Shown: positions 45,005-56,971 of the stretch, piece by piece
Layout: every line of letters begins with the position of its first letter
Numbering within the stretch: the first letter of the stretch is position 1
Assembly: GCA_933228675.1 (NCBI GenBank)
Contig: OW121740.1
Span: 126,677,630 to 126,741,629 of the forward strand
Direction of reading: 5' to 3'
Length of the DNA stretch: 64,000 nucleotides
Origin: Stomorhina lunata
Taxonomy: Eukaryota; Arthropoda; Insecta; Diptera; Rhiniidae
Made by a program: the position numbers and the translations under genes
Notes under the pieces: model-generated
The model's database searches: none
What the model saw: the letters and a program-made list of their open reading frames with translations, nothing else
What the model was told of the DNA's origin: nothing

Positions 45005-46735
45005 ATGGTATTCGTAATCAGATTTCTGGAGTTTATATATCAGATTTAGAAAATCCTCACACAAAGAACGATGTCAAATTTCATCACAATCGGTCCATAA
45101 ACACCTGAGATATCGCTGAAACAATACTTACCAAATGTAAACAAAATTTCTTAGACACGTACTTTGGGCAATTTGCTGTACATCAAATGTAGTGTTATGG
45201 CGATATCTCAATTGATTATGGACCGCTTTTGATAAAATTTAATAACGTGCTTGGCGGGGGAATATCCTAAAATCTGATATAAAATTTATGTAGGTCCGTG
45301 CTAAAGGAGGATGGTTTTTCCTATTTCTGCATTTCATTTTTTCAACAAACATTCTCTAATGCGAACTTTGGGCAATTTGCGATACATCAAATTCATTGTT
45401 TTGGCGATATCTCAGTTGTTTATGGACCGATTTTGATAAAATTTTACAGAGTGCTTTGGGAAACTATTTCCTACAATCTGATATATAACATATTATCACA
45501 TGTACACCAGGAGTATCTTTTTTCTCTTGTTATTTAAAAGTGTGTTTCAATCAAAAATTTTAAAATTTTCGTCTAATTTTTGGTATTTTTTCGATATTTT
45601 CGGTGTTTATAAACCGATTTTAATGAAATTTAATAGCGTTCCTAAAATCTGATATATAATTTATGTAAGTCCATCCTCCAGGGGCTTCAGAAACTTGATT
45701 TCAACAGACAGACAGACAGACAGACGGACGGACAGACAGACAGACAGACAGACGGACATCGCTTAATCGATTCTCCTCCCGATTCTGAGTCGATCGGTAT
45801 AATTTTTATGGGGTCTACGATCACTAATAAAGGGTATAAAAAGGACAGACATGTAGATGGACGGACGGACAGACAGGTAGACGGACGGACAGATAAACAG
45901 ACGGACAGATAAACAGACGGACGGACGTCGCGAAATCGATTCTCCTGCCGATTCTGAGTCGATCGGTACAATTTGAATGGTATTCATATTCAGATTTGTA
46001 GAGTTTATACATCAGATTTTAGGAAATCCTCCCACAAAGGAGGATTTCATCACAATCGGTCCATAAACACCTGAGATATCGCTGAAACAATACTTACAAA
46101 ATATCAACAACATTTCTTAGACACGTACTTTGGGGAATTTGCTGCACATCACAAGTAGTGTTTTGGCGATATCTCAGTTGTTTATGGACCGCTTTTGATA
46201 AAATTTAATAACGTGCTTGGCGGGTGAATTTCCTAAAATCTGATATAAAATTTATGTATGTCCGTGATAAAGGAGGACGGTTTTTCCTATTTTGCATTTC
46301 ATTTTTTTCAACAAACATTCTCTAATGCGTAATTTGGGCAATTTGCAATACATCAAATTTAGTGTTTTAGTGTTTATAGAGTGCTTTGGGGAACCATTTC
46401 CTACTATCTGATATATAATATATTATCACATGTATACCAGGAGTATCTTTTTTCTTTTGTTATTTAAAAGTGTGTTTCAATCAAAAATTTTTTCGTCTAA
46501 TTTTTGGTATTTTTTCGATATTTTCGGTGTTTATAAACCGATTTTATTTTTATTTTATTGCGGGAGAATTTCCTAAAATCTGATATATAATTTATGTAGG
46601 TCCATCCTCCAGGGGCTTCAGAAACTTGATTTCAACAGACAGACAGACAGACGGACATCGCTTAATCGATTCTCCTCCCGATTCTGAGTCGATCGGTATA
46701 ATTTTTATGGGGTCTACGATCACTAATAAAAAAAT
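45005..46735 (+). repeat. tandem duplication, ~0.95 kb period
   Basis: TTGAATGGTATTCGTAATCAGATTT at 45001 recurs as TTGAATGGTATTCATATTCAGATTT at 45973. The GCGATATCTCA..TTTATGGACCG, ACAAACATTCTCTAATGCG and GATTCTGAGTCGATCGGTATAATTTTTATGG blocks all recur in order. The second copy carries small deletions (for example around 46370). Confidence 0.85.
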
Positions 46736-46773
46736 TACAAACGGAATCACAAACTTATTGGTGAAGGGTATAA

Positions 46774-47780
46774 AAACGAATCCAAAATTTCTTTTCAATA
46801 GTTACAAAGATGGAAATAATTTCCTCCTAAAGAAATGTACTTCCTTTACATCCTCTAAAAGGGAAATAAAAATATTATTTCTCATGAAAAATCCTTTCCA
46901 TATTTTTATTTATCTCAATTCTATCAAGTATTATTTATCACCTTTTTATATTGTATTTATATAAAAGTCGTCATTCAGTTTTAAGTTTTTATCCCTTTGC
47001 ATTAACGTTAATGTTCCTTAGATCCGCTTTTGGTTTTTCCTGTTGAATGATTTGTGTTAAGGCTTCAAGCGTTACTTTCTAAAGACTTTCTCCAAATGAA
47101 AATGACCCTTTTTATGGAGGAGGGGATGCCATAAAATATTTGCCAAGTATGTAAGGAAGGCAATTATATAAGGAAATGAAAAGCCATAAAAATCCTTTCC
47201 AACGGTGATTAGTTTAACATATTTTCTATTTTATTTGCAAGTTTTCCTAACAAAACAATTTTCCCACTTTATATATATTCCCAGAGATTTTTGGAAAAAA
47301 AAAATCAAAATATTATGTAACAAAAATAAAAGGGAAACAATTATTTATATGAAAAATATTATTTATGACAAAAATTTCCTTAAGTTTTTATGTCCTTTTT
47401 CGTGTGTATGTGTAGATGTGAGTAAGAGTCCTTTATCTTTGCCTGTATTGCAACATGTTAATATTGTGATTATGTTTTTGCAAATCCATAGTCATAAAAA
47501 TATTTCATCTTAATGATCTTTTGATTTTATAGAGGAAAAAATATAGACTTTATTAAGATAAATAATATTTATATGATTTTTTTCTGTCATAAGTTCAAGT
47601 AGTTTAATTTTGGAAAAAAAAGAAAATATTTGTGGGTGTATGTAAGGGAAGTGGTTTATTAACCATAAACATCTACATAAATATGATTTGTAGTTATTAA
47701 GTGGTCAAAGAGTGGACAGTTAGTAAACTAGGGGTTAATATCTTAGTAAAATAAATTATGATATACACATACATAAGAGC
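46774..47780. other. AT-rich intergenic stretch
   Basis: 1 kb with no recognised gene or element. Short open frames at 46626-46964 and 47205-47513 have no motif. Confidence 0.4.
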
Positions 47781-49155
47781 AAATCTAACAAAATTTTGGG
47801 ATCACTAAAATTTTTCACCAAAAATCCAAATTTTTCATTAAAAATCTAAAATTTTCCACAAAAAAAACTTTAAATGGCTGTAACTTTGTTATTATGCGTT
47901 TAAATGGAAATCTAACGAAATTTTGGGATCACTAAAATTTTTCATCAAAAATCAAAATTTTCCATAAAAAATCAAAATTTTTCACAAAAAAACTTTAAAT
48001 CGCTGTAACTTTGTTATTATGCGTTTAAATGGAAATCTAACGAAATTTTGGGATCACTAAAATTTTTCATCAAAAATCAAAATTTTCCATAAAAAATCAA
48101 AATGTTTCACAAAAAAACTTTAAATGGCTGTAACTTTGTTATTATGCGTTTAAATGGAAATCTAACGAAATTTTGGGATCACTAAAATTTTTCATCAAAA
48201 ATCAAAATTTTCCATAAAAAATCAAAATTTTTCACAAAAAAACTTTTAATGGCTGTAACTTTGTTATTATGCGTTTAAATGGAAATCTAACGAAATTTTG
48301 GGGTCACTAAAAATTTTTATCAAAAATCAAAATTTTTCATTAAAAATCAATATTTTTCACAAAAAAAACTTTAAATGGCTGTAACTTTGTTATTATGCGT
48401 TTAAATGGAAATCTAACGAAATTTTGGGATCACTAAAATTTTTCATCAAAAATCAAAATTTTCCATAAAAAATCAAAATTTTTCACAAAAAAACTTTAAA
48501 TCGCTGTAACTTTGTTATTATGCGTTTAAATGGAAATCTAACGAAATTTTGGGATCACTAAAATTTTTCATCAAAAATCAAAATTTTTCATTAAAAATCA
48601 ATATTTTTCACAAAAAAAACTTTAAATGGCTGTAACTTTGTTATTATGCGTTTAAATGGAAATCTAACGAAATTTTGGGATCACAAAAATTTTTCATCAA
48701 AAATCAAAATTTTCCATTAAAAATCAATATTTTTCACAAAAAAACTTTAAATGGCTGTAACTTTTTTATTATGCGTTTAAATGGATATCTAACGAAATTT
48801 TGGAATCACTAATATTTTTTATCAAAAATCAAAATTTTTCACGAAAAAAACTTTAAATGGCTATAACTTTGTTATTATGCGTTTAAATGGAAATCTAACG
48901 AAATTTTGAGATCACTAAAATTTTTCATCAAAAACCAAAATTTTCCATAAAAAATCAAAATTTTTCACAAAAAAACTTTAAATGGCTGTAACTTTGTTAT
49001 CATGAGTTTAAATGGAAATCTAACGAAATTTTGGGATCACTAAAATTTTTTATAAAAAATCAAAATTTTTCATTAAAAATCAATATTTTTCACAAAAAAA
49101 CTTTAAATGGCTGTAACTTTGTTATTATGCGTTTAAATGGAAATCTAACTAAAAT
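47781..49155 (+). repeat. 125-bp satellite array, left part
   Basis: About eleven units of about 125 bp: TTTAAATGGCTGTAACTTTGTTATTATGCG, TTTAAATGGAAATCTAACGAAATTTTGGGATCACTAAAA, then AT-rich TTTTTCATCAAAAATCAAAA / TTTTCCATAAAAAATC / TTTTTCACAAAAAAAC. Unit variants differ in the last third. The array resumes at 58557; the BEL element split it. Confidence 0.93.
49151..49155. repeat. target-site duplication AAAAT (left)
   Basis: AAAAT precedes the 5' LTR. The same five bases follow the 3' LTR at 58557-58561. Five bases is usual for BEL/Pao integration, and the sequence is part of the satellite unit. Confidence 0.85.
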
Positions 49156-49593
49156 TGTTTACGCCAAATTCCTGAAATTACAAATATTGCCATTTATTGT
49201 CTCCATTTCCCCCAAATAGTGCATAGTGGCAATAAATGTACTTGCTGAATGAGTATCTTTGCAGCATACTATCTATCTCTTTCTAAATATTAAAGCCTAA
49301 ATTAAATGTCAAACTAGAAATAAGGCTCAGATAGATATTTCCGCCAACTAATCGTTCTTCTTGATCGATTCCTATCCAGAACAAGACGTGTTGGTAAGAT
49401 CCATTTGTTCCTACAGAAATAAACTTAATCTAATATCCAAATTCGTTGTCTTTTCATTTCATACATTGGATTTTGTTTGTTCTCTGTTCCGAGTCACAAA
49501 ATATACTGAGTATTTTGCTAGACTCAGGGATTATTAAAAGGTGTTCCAATCCATATAGGTGACATCCACATATTCAACAAACTGAGCTATTCA
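49156..49593 (+). repeat. BEL 5' LTR
   Basis: 438 bp, starting TGTTTACGCC and ending GAGCTATTCA. The same length and, by eye, all but one base of the 3' LTR (GTCTCC here, GTCCCC there, near 49194). Promoter and poly(A) parts were not resolved. No convincing TGG-type primer-binding site follows directly (TTGTTCCATCGAACCGG is next). Confidence 0.93.
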
Positions 49594-51263
49594 TTGTTCC
49601 ATCGAACCGGAGTACAATATTGGAATTACATAATAATCTCTGAGATTTTCGACTCATCCACTGGAATCCTATCAACTCACATTATTTGTTACAGAACAGG
49701 TTTGTTTGTTCTTATTCTTTTTATTTTGATTAGTATTTTTAATGGTGCATTACATGGTGTTACAAGTGATTTAATATTGGTGATAATTTTTTCTTATGGA
49801 AAAATTAAAATTATTAAAGAAAATTTAAAAATTTAATGATAAAATAAAGGAAATAAACAGTGAAAGGAAATATTTAAGAAATTGGCTACATATGAAGTAA
49901 ATTGGTTACTAAAATTTGGATTATACAGCAAAAAATTGGATTATTACACAAATATTTTCTGGATAATCATCTTTAACAAATTCCACCCACATTAGAATTA
50001 GGAGATATGAGAAAGTCGTAAAATAAGTAAGTTTTTCAATAACTTTATCCTCATTCCGAAAATATAAAAAAAAAAATAGAATTTTGTCCAAAAACTACAA
50101 TTTTATAAAATCAAAAATCCCACGTTTTTTATTTCGGTTCGGTAACATAAAAAGTTAATCTGAACATTTTATGTTAATATTCGTTACATTGTGGATTTGT
50201 GCAATTACATTTCTCTTCCTTTACAATTAACAGAAACTGCAGAGATCGTTTTAGTACTTTCTCTCAGCTTTCTTTCTAACCTTGTCTCATAAAGAAATCT
50301 CTCTTCATTTACAAAGTGGTGAATATCATAATTGCTCATTCTCATTTATTTTTTGTGACAAATATAAGTGAGTACGTATGTAATATTTGCATGTAATTCC
50401 AATGAGCAATGTTTTGGTTTTTAATTCCTTGTGATACTTAATTTATCATACATTTTTGTTATAAATTTAGATTTGCTTTTCAGAATCAAGACCGATTTAA
50501 TTTCTTAAAAATTAATAGAAATTTTATTATAATAAATAATAAATTTAAAATTGTGTTTTGCGAATAGAATTTTCTTGAAAATTCTCCTAATATCATACTC
50601 TTTTAGTGTTGATAATATTTTCTAATTTCGAAAGGTTAAAATAAAATTATTTTATTTATCCCATTTCAAAAATAATATGTATTTATAGTTTTTTACATAA
50701 AAATATATACATTTTTGTTTTGCATTTTTTCTATTGTACCCTTTAAAATACATTTGGTGTCATAAAGGGTTACTTTGTTGACAAAATTTCGATAGTGACC
50801 TTGATCTTGAAAACCATTCCATTAGAATATATGCCATTGGAATAATATATTTCCAATAGCACAATTATCCAAGAAGTTCATTGAACTTTTAGTTTGTTTA
50901 CATTTGCAACAGCTGAGCTAAAAAGCCAGCGGTTCCTAAACATCCCTTTGGCAAGATCTTTTTGGATCACTATTCTTTTTGTATTTTCTGCTTATTATTA
51001 CATAACTTTCTTTCATAGTTATCAAATTTTAATGGTTTATGGGTTTTGATAAAAATTTTCCATATTTTCATATATTTCTTAAAATTTTGAGTATTTCAGT
51101 TCCTTCTTTTTTTTAGAATTTTTGACATTTGTCTTCAAATTCATATCTAAACTTTTCAAGCGTATTACCATCTATCTCTCGTTCCAAGTTCATAACTTAG
51201 TGATATTACTACGTCATAATATTTCTTTTTTGAATAGTTTAGTTTGAATTATTTTAATTAAAA
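49594..51263 (+). other. BEL 5' leader
   Basis: 1.67 kb without a supported gene, unusually long for a leader. It is AT-rich, with scattered short frames (for example 49594-49836) that show no domain. It may hold packaging and primer-binding signals, or a sequence acquired by this copy. Confidence 0.6.
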
Positions 51264-52686
51264 ATGTCCGTTGACAATTTTATACGGCTTGCCGACAATA
51301 TTGTTGAATTTGAAGCGGATTTGAATGACAATAGATTTCCTGTCAACTCAACTCATTCTCTAGATGTTCATCGGTGTGAGCTACGTACTACTTGGAACCG
51401 TGTAAAGACAGCGTACGAAACATTTTTGGCTACTCATGAGGAAGCCGAAGCTCCAGATGCAGCTGAGCTCGAAACTCTTAAATCTAAGTATAAGAGTACA
51501 TACATTACGTATTGTAACTGTGTAAAACACGATATGTTTTATTTGAGTAGTTGTAAGATACTGATTTTATTTTATTTAATTTAAATCTTAAATGCTAATA
51601 ACACTATTTTTAAAACTAGTCTAGACTACCTGCTTAAGAACATATGTGGCCACATTTGTTATCTTATATTTATTTGGGTTTCATTTTTACCCTTAATTTT
51701 AAAACGCATGTGTTTCCACTTAAGTAATAAAACTATGCACACATGCGTAGAAATGATAATTTTTACCTAAATCTATTTATATTTTAAATATTAGTAATCC
51801 TTATATTCTAATGAAAATCCCTGCTGATAAATAGCAACCATAAATGTATATACATATATATAAAGATTAAAAAATATACAAACTAAATTATGTTCAAGAC
51901 ATTTGAACAAACTGCTTATCAAAGCTTTCTGAGTTTTCACACAATCTTCGCTTAGAGTCTTCAAAGAAAAATCCCTTGCCTTCCTGTGAAGTTTTGCCTA
52001 AAGACTCTCCAACAACTTCTTCAAATGCTGCTCATCGATTCCATCTTCCCCCTTGTGAGATCGATGTTTTCACTGGAGACTATAAGACCTGGCCTACATT
52101 TCGAGATCTCTTCACGGCTATGTTTATTAAGAATACTAACTTAAGTCCCGTTGAAAAGCTTTTTCACTTGACTCAAAAAACACAAGGAGAAGCTAGGGAT
52201 ATTGTAAAAAAGAGTCCATTAACTAATCAGGGTTTTGAACTAGCTTGGTCAAATTAAGTTGAACGTTACGAGAATCGTCGAATATTAGTCAATGGACAAC
52301 TTAAGACTCTCTTTAACTTGCCTGCTATTTCTTCTGAGTCTGGAAAAGCGATTCAAAAACTGCAACAAGAGATAAATTCGAGTATTTCGATCTTAAAGTT
52401 GCATGGAATTAATGTCGAAAGCTGGGACCCAATCTTTGTGTTCCTCTGCTCCAATCGTCTTCCAGAATCCACTTTGACCTTATGGGAACAGGACGCAAAA
52501 GACAAATCCTCTCTTCCTAAATGGCTGGATTTGGATTCGTTTTTAACTAATCGCTTTAGGACACTTGAATCAGTTTCAGAAACTAGAAACAGTGTTTTTT
52601 CCAAAAATTCTGATACAAAATACAAAATATCCAACAATATGTCCAAGAAAATTAACGCTTTTCAGAACAATGTATCTAATCCTAAA
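51264..52686 (+). pseudogene. BEL gag region (interrupted)
   Basis: ATG at 51264 opens 106 codons (starts MSVDNFIRLADNIVEFEADL), resembling the BEL Gag N-terminus. About 350 bp of stop-rich AT sequence follows (51585-51930). Gag then resumes in another frame with LPPCEIDVFTGDYKTWPTFR, KLFHLTQKTQGEARDIV and AWSN, is cut by TAA at 52255-52257, and continues in the same frame with VERYENRRILVNGQLKTLF to 52686. The stop lies inside conserved capsid sequence and looks like a single-base change. The 51585-51930 stretch is either an insertion, decay, or a candidate intron: a GTAAGA donor lies at 51553, but it gives a stop on joining to the best acceptor. Confidence 0.8.
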
Positions 52687-54702
52687 TGTCCTTTGTGCCC
52701 TAAAGAGTCCCATGTAATTCGAAAATGTCCTGTGTTTTTAAAAATGAATCAGTCTCAGCGATTCAATGAGATCAAGAAACAAGGATTATGCCTTAATTGC
52801 TTTTCAAAGTCTCATTCAGTAAAAAGTTGTAAAAGCAAAAGCAATTGTTTTCGGTGTGATAAACGACATAATACCCTATTACATAAAGATATGTCAGAAT
52901 TGCAAAATTCTAATCCACAGCCTAGTACTAGCACTGCTTCAAATCTTAACCCAAATTCTGCTCCATTCTCAAATCGACCTAGTTCTTCAAATATACAGTC
53001 CCCTTCAAATTCCAATGTTACCAATGTTGGTTCATGCTTTGCGGTCAGATCTGGTGGAGTATTACTAGGCACTGCGTTAGTAGATATTTGTCATTTTGAT
53101 GTTCGATATCGGGTTCGCGCTTTACTTGATTCAGGGTCTGAAGGTTCTTTTGTATCTGAAAAGGTATTCAACCTTCTGAAACTCCCATCAAGACGAATCA
53201 ATGTCCAAATATCAGGGCTTAATAACTCTGTTTCAGCGCAAGCTCACACGGAATGCTCTTTTAGTATAAGTCCAGTTTTCGACAGCGATATAGAAGTATC
53301 CGTTAGTGCACTAGTTGTTCCACAGTTAGCAAACAATTTGCCCTCCACAACATATGACATCTCTCAGTTTTCAGATCTTCCAAACATTCAACTCGCCGAT
53401 CCGAAGTTTTGTACCAGTTCCAAAGTAGATTTGTTGATAGGTGGTGATCTTTTTCCATCTGTAATTCTTTCAGGTATAAAACATGGCGTGTGTAGCTCTT
53501 TAATAGCTCAAGAAACTATCTTCGGGTGGATCCTTACGGGTCCATTATCAAAAAATCCCAATCCTGATCAAAAAATTGTTTCATATTTCTGCGAAATCTC
53601 ACTGGACCAGCAGATCTCCCGTTTTTGGGAGGTGGAAGAACTTCCTAAGAAGAAAATAGTTACAGCTGCTGATGAGTTTTGTGAGAAATTATTTCGACAA
53701 ACTACAGAAAGAGATAAAAACGGGAGATATATTGTTTCTCTTCCATTTAAGGAAGGATATTCAGATGGTAGTAATCTAGGTCAATCTCGTAGAATTGCAA
53801 TGGCGCAATTTTTAAGGAATGAAGCTAGGTTATGTAGAAATTTGGACTCGAAAGCAGAATACGATAATGTTGTTCGTGAATATTTAGATTTGGGTCACAT
53901 GTTCGAAGTGTCACCATCCGATTCGCATTGTTCACCTTCCTATTACCTACCCCATCACGCTGTCATCAAGCTAGATAGTACTACAACAAAAATTCGTGTA
54001 GTATTTAATGCGTCATCTCCCTCATCCAACGGTCTAAGCCTAAATGATATACTCCACACTGGGCCAATCCTACAAAGCGATTTGACTCTCCTTATTATAA
54101 AGTGGAGATTTTTCCAGTATGTTTTCAACGCCGACATACAAAAAATGTATCGGCAAATTCTTGTTGATCCGAAACATACAAAGTTTCAAAGAATATTATT
54201 CCGAAGTGACCTTGGTGATGTTATCCATGACTACGAACTTAAGACTGTAACTTTCGGTGTAAACTGTGCACCATATTTAGCAATTCGCACCATCCTTCAA
54301 CTAGCTGATGACGTCAAAAGTACCTTTCCCATTGCTAGTAAAATTCTTCGCTGTTCCACATATGTAGATGATATTTTGGCTGGAGCTCATTCGATTGGTG
54401 AAGCTGTTGAGGCTACAAAGGAACTTATTCTTGCTCTTGAAAGTGCCGGTTTTTCACTGAGAAAGTGGACCGCTAATTCAAAGGAAATTTTGTCCGAAAT
54501 CCCTCAGGAACATCGACTTCATGAAGACTTTCTGGAATTTGATGATAGCAGCTCAGCTAAAACGCTAGGAGTGCGCTGGAATGCCCTTTCAGATGTGTTT
54601 TACTTCGTTCCTCCGTTCCGGATTCCAGTTCCACAAAAAGAGAAGTACTATCACAAATCGCTAAATTGTTCGATCCAGCAGGCTGGTTATCTCCTTGTGT
54701 AG
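52258..54702 (+). pseudogene. BEL gag-pol: nucleocapsid, protease, reverse transcriptase
   Basis: One frame of 815 codons. Zinc knuckles lie at 52687-52881 (CPLC..H....C, CLNCFSKSHSVKSC, CFRCDKRHNTLLH). The A17-type aspartic protease has RALLDSGSEGSFVS at about 53118-53158 and ends ETIFGWILTGPL (about 53515-53550). Reverse transcriptase follows (about 53880-54600) with KIRVVFNASS, FNADIQKMYRQI, TFGVNCAPYLA and the catalytic YVDD at 54361-54372. The frame changes in a short A-run near 54637-54642, just before the FDPAGWLSP block, so RNase H and integrase are out of frame in this copy. RT palm residues look intact. Confidence 0.9.
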
Positions 54703-55751
54703 TGCTAGCGAAGATCTTAATGCAAAGGATTTGGATTGATGGCACGAACTGTGATGAAGTTCTGTCTCCTGGCTCCTTAAGAGAATGGAAAACTTTTCAA
54801 ATGAATTATGCTGCTATTGCACACATCCGAATTCCACGATGGGTACATTATGATCCTGCAAAAGGTATTCAAATCCACGGCTTTTGCGATGCATCCGAAA
54901 AGGCCTATGCAGCTGCTCTATACGTACGAATTGCTGATGGTGAAACAGTACATAGTCACTTGGTTACTTCAAAGACAAAGGTAGCTCCTATAAAGACCTT
55001 GTCTATCCCTCGATTAGAGCTTTGTGGTGCCCTTTTGTTATCCGAGATGATCCATAACTTTCTTCCAAATTTAGGTGTTGAACAGGTGTCATTGTTTTGT
55101 TGGACAGATTCCAAAATTGTTCTTTCTTGGTTAGCCAAGTCTCCGTGCACATGGCTAACTTTCGTAGTTAACAGAATATCCAAAATTATTCAAAATACTG
55201 ATCCATCATGTTGGAACCACATAATTTCTGAATCCAATCCAGCTGACTTGGCTAGTCGCGGTGTGTATCCTCAAGATCTCATTGGAAATAACTTATGGTG
55301 GTTTGGACCCGAATGGCTAAGGGAGCCTGAGTCCAATTGGCCAAAAGGTGATACTCAAATCAATACGGAAACGGAAATTGAAAGAAAATCCCTAAAAGTT
55401 AATTTTTCCTACTTTCAAGCTTATGAAGACATTTTAGATAGATTCTCCTCATTTCCTAGAGCTATTCGTGTGGTCGCATACATTTATCGATTTATTTTTC
55501 GTACTCACCCTAAACACAGAGACAGTTTTAATGAAAGATCCTTAAATGTAACGAGTTTTGAAATATCTTTTGCTCAGACAAAGATTATATCCGCCTGTCA
55601 AAAGGCTCACTTCCCAAACGAATATAAAGCCTTGGAAACCAAGAACAGCGTATCTTCATTGAGCTCCATATTGAATCTTAATCCATTTTTAGATGCCGAA
55701 GGATTAATTCGTTCCTGTGGAAGACTTGAAAAGTCTGTAGGGCTACAATGA
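54660..55751 (+). pseudogene. BEL pol: RNase H region and linker
   Basis: The new frame picks up at FDPAGWLSPCVVLAK and covers IQIHGFCDASEKAYAAALYV (first catalytic Asp region, about 54868), LSIPRLELCGALLLSEM (Glu), SLFCWTDSKIVLSWL (Asp) and SNPADLASRGV, ending at a TGA at 55749-55751. These are the standard BEL RNase H signatures. The stop results from a second frame change just before the integrase zinc domain. Confidence 0.9.
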
Positions 55752-56906
55752 GAAGCACCCTATTATCCTACCATACAATTGTCCATACTCTCGTTTACTT
55801 GTTAGATTCATCCATGATATTAGCCTTCATGGCGGCAATCAACTCGTCCTGCGACTTATCCGAACACAATACTGGATCCCGAGAATTAAAAATCTAATAA
55901 AAGCTACTATACGAAAGTGTAAGGTTTGCATCATATACAAAAAAAGGTGTCAGAAACAAATAATGGCAGCGTTACCCTCGGAAAGATCTGAAATTTCGCG
56001 GCCCTTTACGCATACGGGCTTAGATTTTGCTGGCCCTTTTGATTTAAAAACTTTTCCTGGTAGATCTTGTCGTTTGACGAAAGGTTATGTATGTGTGTTC
56101 ATATGCTTTTCCACCAAAGCAATCCATCTGGAGGCAACGTCCGATTTATCTACTCCAGCGTTCCTTGCCGCATTTAGTAGGTTCGTCTCCCGTCGCGGTT
56201 GTCCTCTCCATTTGCATTCAGACAATGGAACTACGTTTGTTGGTGCTTCAAAGGTTCTTAGTCGAGAATTTATTCAAACGTCCAAACAAGTTTTAACTTC
56301 TCACTATGCGTACCAAAACCTAACCTGGCATTTTATTCCTCCTGGAGCTCCTCACATGGGTGGCTTGTGGGAGGCAGGTGTCAAAATTTTAAGAATCATT
56401 TCCGAAAAATTTCTGGTTCTTTTAAATATAATTACGAAGAATTTTCTACTTTACTTGCTCGTGTAGAATCCTGTTTAAATTCTCGTCCCTTATCTCCTAT
56501 TTCCCAAGATCCTACAGATCTCTCAGCTTTGACTCCTGGCCACTTTCTCATAGGTTCACCAATTCTAAGTCCAGTTGATCCACATATTAATGAGACACCT
56601 ATATCCATTCGAAATCGATGGCAACGAGTGAAGCTGTTACACCAAGATTTCTGCTTCCGTTGGAAACACGAATATCTAAAGGAATTGCAAAAGAGAAACA
56701 AATGGAAAACACCTGAGGACAACATCAGAGAGAACTCCTTGGTTGTTATTAAAGATGAAAATTTACCTCCTAATTGTTGGAGGCTTGGAAGAGTTCTGAA
56801 AGTCTATCCAGGATCTGACAATTATGTACGAGTAGCCGATATATATACCCAGAAAGGAAAGATAACCAGGCCAATCTCTAAAATAGTTTTCTTACCAACT
56901 GTTTGA
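55752..56906 (+). pseudogene. BEL integrase (one internal frameshift)
   Basis: The first frame (55752-56466) has the HHCC zinc domain (RFIHDISLHGGNQL..CKVC) and the DDE core: HTGLDFAGPF, HLHSDNGTTFVGA and HMGGLWEAGVK. A frame change in an AAAATTTT run near 56383-56392 moves the rest to 56367-56906. That part holds SFKYNYEEFSTLLARVESCLNSRPL, LTPGHFLIGSP and the C-terminal WRLGRVLKVYPGSDNYVRVA. The three catalytic residues appear present. The element cannot make this enzyme as one chain. Confidence 0.9.
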
Positions 56907-56971
56907 ATTTCCTGCTTATTTTGTCTCCCTAATCAACTCTACTATTAAAAACTTATCCCTTTTAGATTAAT

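Larger units (their letters stand above)
43329..46773 (+). mobile_element. DINE-like composite, family 2, copy B (longest)
   Basis: The left end AGCAAGAGTGGTATATTCGGCTTTGCCGAATCTTGG plus TACCCTTCAACAATGG is matched at the right by TTGGTGAAGGGTATAAA (46755-46773), so this is the whole element. It includes a captured LINE 3' end (43505-43830, minus), three GACA/GACG-rich cores (44865-44950, 45700-45760 with 45840-45930, and 46637-46660) and the GATTCTGAGTCGATCGGTA motif after each. The right half is a tandem duplication of about 0.95 kb. Translated frames rich in Ser-Val-Cys-Leu come from the microsatellite. Confidence 0.72.

Noticed and set aside
45687..46012. Ser-Val-Cys-Leu-rich minus-strand frames (also 44754-45064 and 46592-46798)
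   Set aside because: Translations of GACA/GACG microsatellite in DINE-like cores.
49594..49836. 80-codon frame directly after the BEL 5' LTR
   Set aside because: No Gag similarity; the recognisable Gag start is at 51264.
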